Positions 58,816-64,000 of a stretch of 64,000 nt of DNA are shown here, one piece after another. Made by a program: the position numbers and the translations under genes. The stretch comes from Artemisia argyi (taxonomy: Eukaryota; Streptophyta; Magnoliopsida; Asterales; Asteraceae), in NCBI GenBank assembly GCA_030686995.1, contig CM060686.1, positions 72,458,819 through 72,522,818 of the forward strand, given 5' to 3'. The first letter of the stretch is position 1. The number at the start of each line of letters is the position of its first letter. Under the pieces are notes generated by a model. That model was not told the DNA's origin, did no database searches, and saw only the letters and a program-made list of their open reading frames with translations.

Positions 58816-61800
58816 ATGGCGGGAAGAATTGGGTCGAGATTAATGAAAGGATGTTTGACTCAAAAGAAGCTGAAATCAATGGGGGCTTCGGTTGCTAATT
58901 ACAGACATTTTTGTTCTTCTTCGAGTTCGGCTACTGATAAATCAAAGATTTCTAGTTCTTCTAGAATGGTAGCTTTAACCACACATTATACATTTTACTG
59001 TTTTTTTAATGCGTATATATATTGATATTAGTAAAGTGTTGTATTTTGTGGGGGTGGGGGGGGGGGGGGGGGGGTTTAAGCTTATTTTTGGGCTTATGAG
59101 CTTACATCTATGTTCGGTTTATGTATAATAAGCTCTTTTTTTTGGCTTATTTTGAGACTTATGGGCTTATATAAGCTTATTATGTCATAATAAGTTTATA
59201 TAAGTCTACAAGTTTTAAAATTAGCCGAAAAAATGGGGCTTATGAAATATAAACGGAACACAGATAAGCTCATAAGGGCATAACTAAGCTTAACCAAAAA
59301 CTCCTTTGAAAAGCAAATAATCTCACTTTCAATGGCAATATAAGTTATGGATTGAAATAAATAAACCATAAGCTCATAAGCTATTAAAAGTGAGCTTACC
59401 TGATTTTCTCCAAATTTGCTTTTGTCCAAATTCTGAATAAGACTGTGAGATGGTAAAATAAGCATATCCAAACACTATTCATTAGTAGGTATTTATTCAT
59501 TGTACTTCTTATGAGTTGTATTGACTATTAAGGTTATTTGCATAGAAGAGACCGTACCTTTTATTTGCACGGCTTAATTCATTGTACTATTTTTCCATTT
59601 ACGTCCTTTAAAAAATAGTCCTTGTGTGTTGTTTGGCTCAAAATTATAGCTTGTAAACTTCTTAGGCACCTTGTACTTATTAGAAAGTTATGAAATTAAT
59701 AAAAATTTCATGTTATGGGTCTGAATTGTAGCTATCTTAAACCACAGGAAAGATTACTCACAGGAGCTCTCATCGGCCTTGTTGGAGGAGCATATGTCAG
59801 CACCTTGGATGAAGGAACATTCAGGTACTTAAATTGAATATGCTTAGGGGAAGAGAGTATTCTGGTATTGTTTTAAGCAATTCTAATAATCATTCACAGT
59901 ATTGTCATTTGGTTCATGTACCATTACACCAATGACCAATCTCATGTGATAATTACTCAATGATGGCACTGGCCCTTTTCCCAAATTCGAATTAAGCTCT
60001 ACTTGTGTTTGGATTTGAATCTTTTTTGACCGAGGGCTGTGCTTAGGATGTAAATCTTTTTTGAATGTGGCACCCTGTTAAAATGTTTTTGCAAACAAGG
60101 AGACAATTTATAGTGCACATGAGGTCCTTTTCTACCTTTGGTAGAACTGGAAGCAGCCTCTCTACCTTAGGTAGGGGTAAGGCTGTCTACGTCTCAACCT
60201 CCCCCATACACCGTGGAAGACGGTATTGGGAGTTACTTTTTTATTTTATTTTTATGTATTACTATTTTAGCTACTTGAAACATTAACCATGACCAAATGG
60301 CCTAGTGGTAAGGCACTTGAATTCCTCACAAGAAGTCAAAGGTTCAAACCTCCCTAGGAGTACATTTGATGGTGGCCAGGGAAGGGGCGGAAACGGTCAC
60401 GAGATTCCTAGTTTAGGCCTCGTACACGTGAGTCAAAGGCTCGCCCTCCCCGGGTAACCTGAACAAGGAAAACCTCATTCGTTTACCCGTTTATTAAGAT
60501 CAAGTTGTAGATTCAAGTCAAAATAGGGTGCAATAGAAGGCACATCATTAGGCTTCATTATTCATATAATCGGTGGACAAGTGCCTGGATGTTGTTCTGA
60601 TTGTAGACAAGTGCCTGGATATGTTACTTCTGTTACAAGATTGATACACTGAGCTAATATTTTGTATTTTATAGCACTTTACCTCATAATTTGAAGACTG
60701 AACTCAATATTTTATATGATGTTGACATCATAAGTGGCATATTCAATATTATAACCTTGTTTTATAGTTTATTTGATGAAATAATTGATTGGCTGTCAAT
60801 GCGTTGGCTTATGCTTCTCACACAAGCACACTTCTCCCCTGAACGGTTTTCGTGTTTATATTTAGTCACACTTGTATAAGCAAGGATGGGAATATAAAAA
60901 ATGTAATTGCGTTGTGATTATATGTGTTTGTAACATATTCTCAATGAATTGATACTTATGTTCGTGTAACATATTGCTAATGAATTATGGTTAGGGTCTG
61001 TGTTTCGATGACCTCATCGTTTGTTCATGTAACATATTTCCTGTGAGTCACTACAAAAAGTATGTGGATTCTCCATAGTAAATGTGGAAAAATGTTACAT
61101 TTGTAAATGTAGATAAGATTTGTAATAAGCTTCACTTCAAAAGCATGTGCATTGTTCATGCTTCTAATTAGTAACTTTAGGTAGTTTGGCACTTTGTCCA
61201 AATTTTTTAGGAGAGTTATGAGGTTTAGGTAACTTTTAATGCTTCTTATTAGAATTTGGAGTTTCAGGGGATGTGACATTGTTTTTAAGTAGAAGTATAT
61301 AACTTTACCTAAAAGAGTGTGCATAACTGTACAATTGACTACTTTGTTGCTGTCTGTACTCATGAATGTTCTGCATATATCATATATTATCAGGATAAAC
61401 TCAAGAGTCATGTGGGTTAATATCAAAAATTCATATGCAAGCCCCAAAACCAATTGGCTTTAAGTTAAATTTGCCAAATCAAACAGCTAAATGCCGTCGT
61501 TGGGTGAAGTGTTTGATAGATTTGTTCACCTACTAACATCTTATCACAATTTGTCCTTTGTTAGAATATTAACCACCATTTATGGTTGTTGAATTTCATT
61601 ACCTCTGGTTGTTTCCTTTCTTAATGGATACTTTTGCAGTGGATGGCTGTTCACAGCATCAAAAGCAGCCAACCCGTTTTTTGCATTGCTGGATCCAGAG
61701 GTTGCTCATCGCCTGGCTATCTCTGCTGCTGCTCGTGGGTTGGTCCCGAGAGAAAAAAGGCCAGATCCACAGATATTAGGGCTTGAAGTTTGGGGAAGGA

Positions 61801-63387
61801 AGTTCTCTAATCCAATAGGACTCTCAGCGGGCTTTGATAAAAATGCAGAGGCTGTTGAAGGTTTACTTGGACTAGGATTTGGTTTTGTAGAAATTGGATC
61901 AGTAACTCCTCTTCCACAAGAGGGAAATCCAAAGCCTCGTATGTTCAGATTGCGAGACCAAGGGTAAGAATCATATGTTCATTCTATTAGTTACATTCCC
62001 GGTTTATAGTTAGTTCTTGTTCATAATCATTTGCTGTTCGTTTGTGAGCAGTGCTATTATAAACCGGTGTGGTTTTAATGGGGATGGGTTAGTTGCTGTT
62101 GCAAATAGGCTGGATGCCCAAACTACTTCCAGCAATAAAGTCAAACATGGTCAAGGGATTCTCGGGGTGAATATCGGAAAAAATAAAACCAGTGAAGATG
62201 CTGCTGCAGATTATGTAAAAGGCGTACACACTTTAGCCCAGTATGCTGATTATTTGGTAGATTTACTATTTTAACTGGATGTTTTATTTGTTCATCTATG
62301 ATCTACCTGCATGTTTTTTACTACTTTTTTTTGTGTGTGTGTGTGTGTGTGTGCCTACTAAAGATTATGATTTTGTTAGATTTTTTCAGATTGGTAGATT
62401 TCTAATTTGTGCAAAAATATATTAATCATTCTGTTTTATCTTTCTAGATCAGTTAACATGTGTATGTAGTTTTTCTGGTAAATATGGTAAACTCATATAG
62501 TCTGGTAAATTGATAAAATTTTGATTTTTTCTTCGTAAAGCATTAATACATTTTTAATTTGTTGGTCTAAAATGATCTTAGCCGTAGTTGTCTTTAATAG
62601 TTGTCTTTTACTCTTTTTAAAGGATGATAATTTATACCTATGTACTTAAGTGTAACTTCTTTCTCATTACCTTTTTACATCCTTTAATAGGTTATTAACG
62701 TCTCATCGCCGAATACCCCTGGACTCCGCCAGCTTCAAGGAAGAAATCAGCTAAAGGACCTTGTTGAGAAGGTCTGAAATCCAGTCAAACTTCTCGTTTC
62801 AATCTGAGTTCTTCTTATTATTTATAAAGTGTATTGTTTCATCACATTGTTATTGTCATTAAAGGTTAAAGCAGCCCGTGATGAAATGCAATGGGGTAAA
62901 GACGGCCCACCTCCATTGCTAGTCAAAATTGCTCCAGATTTGTCTAAGCAAGACCTTGAAGATATTGCAGCGGTACTTATATTTCCAACTAAACACTTGC
63001 ACTGTCAAACCTTAAGGTTCTTATGTAATCTACTTTGATACTATAGGTTGCCCTTGATCTCCGCTTGGATGGCCTGGTATGTTTCTCGATGACAATGCAT
63101 AGATTAACTAATATTCTGTTACATATATATGTTTTTGATAGATAAATTTCAATATTAGAGTGATAATGACTTTGATTGACTTTGGCTTGATCTCAACGAG
63201 GATTTAAACAATATTTATGAATCTTCGTAAATTTTCTCAATTCTTGTAGATTATATCAAATACAACCATTTCAAGGCCAGAAGTAGTGCAGGCGAACCCT
63301 GTGTCAAAGGAAAGTGGTGGATTGAGTGGGAAGCCTCTTTTCAGTTTGTCAAATGACGTCCTAAAGGAAACATATATTTTAACAAAG
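58816..63387 (+). CDS. PYRD: Dihydroorotate dehydrogenase (quinone), mitochondrial; 5' eight exons, partial
   Basis: Class 2 enzyme (EC 1.3.5.2) oxidising dihydroorotate to orotate with ubiquinone, step 4 of UMP synthesis, at the inner mitochondrial membrane. Exons: 58816-58968, 59748-59824, 61640-61963, 62052-62256, 62691-62771, 62865-62972, 63047-63076 and 63250-63387; all GT/AG and in frame, about 372 codons. The rest, including the last FMN-phosphate loop, lies beyond the window. A Ser/Arg/Lys-rich presequence (1-50) precedes a membrane segment [20 protein letters not shown]. Then come [20 protein letters not shown] (quinone tunnel), [10 protein letters not shown] and [20 protein letters not shown] (FMN), [13 protein letters not shown], the catalytic serine region [20 protein letters not shown] and [10 protein letters not shown]. 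No lesion seen. Confidence 0.95.
59050..59074. repeat. Poly-G tract in PYRD intron 1
   Basis: GGGGG, T, then 19 G, at the left edge of a foldback MITE. Such runs are rare in this AT-rich sequence and could form a G-quadruplex in DNA or pre-mRNA. Confidence 0.9.
59075..59303. mobile_element. Foldback MITE in PYRD intron 1
   Basis: TTTAAGCTTATTTTTGGGCT, TATGAGCTTACATCTATGTT and CGGTTTATG at 59075-59123 are matched as reverse complement by CATAAG... ATAAACGGAACACAGATAAG, CTCATAAGGGCATAACTAAG and CTTAA at 59243-59300. AGCTTAT/ATAAGCT words recur throughout, including an outer copy at 59366-59398. No coding content. Confidence 0.65.
60085..60235 (+). mobile_element. SINE-like fragment with conserved angiosperm central word
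   Basis: GGAAGCAGCCTCTCTACCTT, then AGGTAGGGGTAAGGCTGTCT and ACGTCTCAACCTCCCCCATA. The CTCTACC...GGTAGGGGTAAGG..TG.(G/T)TAC words are those of a domain shared by many plant SINEs. The 5' tRNA-like part is not clear, so it may be a truncated copy. Located in PYRD intron 2. Confidence 0.5.
60288..60525 (+). mobile_element. tRNA-derived SINE in PYRD intron 2
   Basis: A-box TGGCCTAGTGG (60298-60308) and B-box GGTTCAAACC (60341-60350), 32 bases apart, form an internal RNA polymerase III promoter like that of a tRNA. A non-tRNA body (GGTGGCCAGGGAAGGGGCGG, CGGTCACGAGATTCC, GTGAGTCAAAGGCTCGCCC) follows. No tRNA fold with an anticodon arm is complete, so this is a SINE and not a tRNA gene. The 3' end is uncertain. 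Confidence 0.7.
62330..62354. repeat. (GT)n microsatellite in PYRD intron 4
   Basis: TTTTTTTT followed by about 11 GT units; intronic. Confidence 0.9.
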
Positions 63388-64000
63388 GTACACTTTGCTT
63401 GCTAGTAAATGTTTTGTCATTTTATTTTCTTGGGATTATTGCCTCACAAAGTGAATCATTATCAATTAAACACAGTTTGTATAACTAATTAAAACTTACA
63501 ATAGTCATAATCAAATAAGGACCCTAAATGTTGGACTAGTAATTTGAAAGTACCCTAATAAAGTCATTTGGTTACTCATGATATCAGTATCTTTTTTGGC
63601 GGTGTAAAGTAGTTTTGTATGGCATGACAAAAGAAAGGTTTATGGATTACACCATTACAGGAAAAAATGTGAAGGAACTTGATTGATAAATTGATGAAAG
63701 TTGGTTGGTTAACTATGGCATGAAAATAAGTTAAGGGACGATGCACTTAAAAATAAGAGTTTTAAGTGTTAAACCACAAAAAAATATGTTTGGTTGGGTT
63801 AACCTCTGTGAAGCCTATAGAACCTTAAACAAGGGTATAAAGATGTTCAGAAATAAAGTTGTATCTCATACGTGTGCCTAGTACTTGTGTATGTATTCAT
63901 ACACTCCTCAACTATCTTAAATTTTATAGGGCATATGGGCTGTAGCCTGTATGCTTGTTAAACATATCAAGTTTCCTTCTAATTAAGTACAAACTTGCAT
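63388..64000. other. PYRD intron 8 (continues past the window)
   Basis: Begins with donor GTACAC after the ILTK codons. No acceptor with the expected continuing enzyme sequence (lysine-rich helix, then the final glycine-rich phosphate-binding loop) occurs before 64000, so the intron exceeds 600 bases and the last exon or exons lie outside. Confidence 0.6.

Noticed and set aside
60293..60365. tRNA gene in PYRD intron 2
   Set aside because: A and B boxes are present but no complete cloverleaf or acceptor-stem pairing; better explained as a SINE head.
61025..61453. 142-residue minus-strand ORF in PYRD intron 2
   Set aside because: No domain, AT-rich intronic sequence; probably chance.

Overview
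This window is nuclear plant DNA: AT-rich, with introns, dense LTR retrotransposons, MITEs, SINE-like pieces and long microsatellites. The retrotransposon protein families (a giant Copia with a coiled-coil region after gag, a Tat-type Ty3/Gypsy with an antisense gene, a gag-only Copia) are ones I associate with Asteraceae. That assignment rests on recall of the families, not on a search.

Only two host genes look real. A complete-looking TIR-NBS-LRR immune receptor lies on the minus strand (16828 down to 11432, five coding exons, about 1033 residues). Mitochondrial class 2 dihydroorotate dehydrogenase (de novo pyrimidine synthesis) lies on the plus strand from 58816 and runs off the right edge; eight exons, about 372 residues, are present.

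Layout. 1-990: LTR-like remnant. 990-5456: Helitron-like tract ending in a hairpin plus CTAG|T, carrying decayed fragments of a prolyl 4-hydroxylase gene and of an OTU deubiquitinase gene. About 5568-6222: foldback element built around palindromic ATCATATATGAT units. 6300-7430: probable LTR remnant. 7772 onward: 5' end of a CACTA-like DNA transposon with a subterminal TGTGAC array and a small spliced ORF. About 9.7-11.4 kb: Copia LTR plus primer-binding site plus gag start, ending at the receptor gene. 11432-16828: receptor gene, whose introns hold two MITEs with exact 9-bp target duplications. 17.4-22 kb: microsatellite and foldback/MITE DNA.

22.3-47.7 kb is a nest of three retrotransposons. 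A plus-strand Copia (LTR, tRNA-Met primer site, truncated gag) is split by a ~12.2-kb minus-strand Copia (LTRs 23652-24072 and 45813-46227, duplication ATAAC). That element is in turn split inside its reverse-transcriptase region by a Tat-like Gypsy element (LTRs 27525-28007 and 37430-37912, 483 bp each, duplication GCTTG). The Gypsy copy keeps one gag-pol frame with five stop codons and no frameshift, plus an antisense multi-exon gene with its own TATA box.

47.7-55 kb is repeat-rich and non-coding: a ~55-bp minisatellite, about 15 copies of an ATGCGCCGCAT-type palindrome and a Stowaway MITE. 55080-58121 is a compact gag-only Copia with two LTRs (duplication GATAC), about 0.7 kb upstream of the dihydroorotate dehydrogenase start codon. 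Introns of that gene hold a foldback MITE and two SINE-like sequences.

All splice sites, repeat boundaries and difference counts were read by eye. Statements about families are recognition from motifs, not database results.
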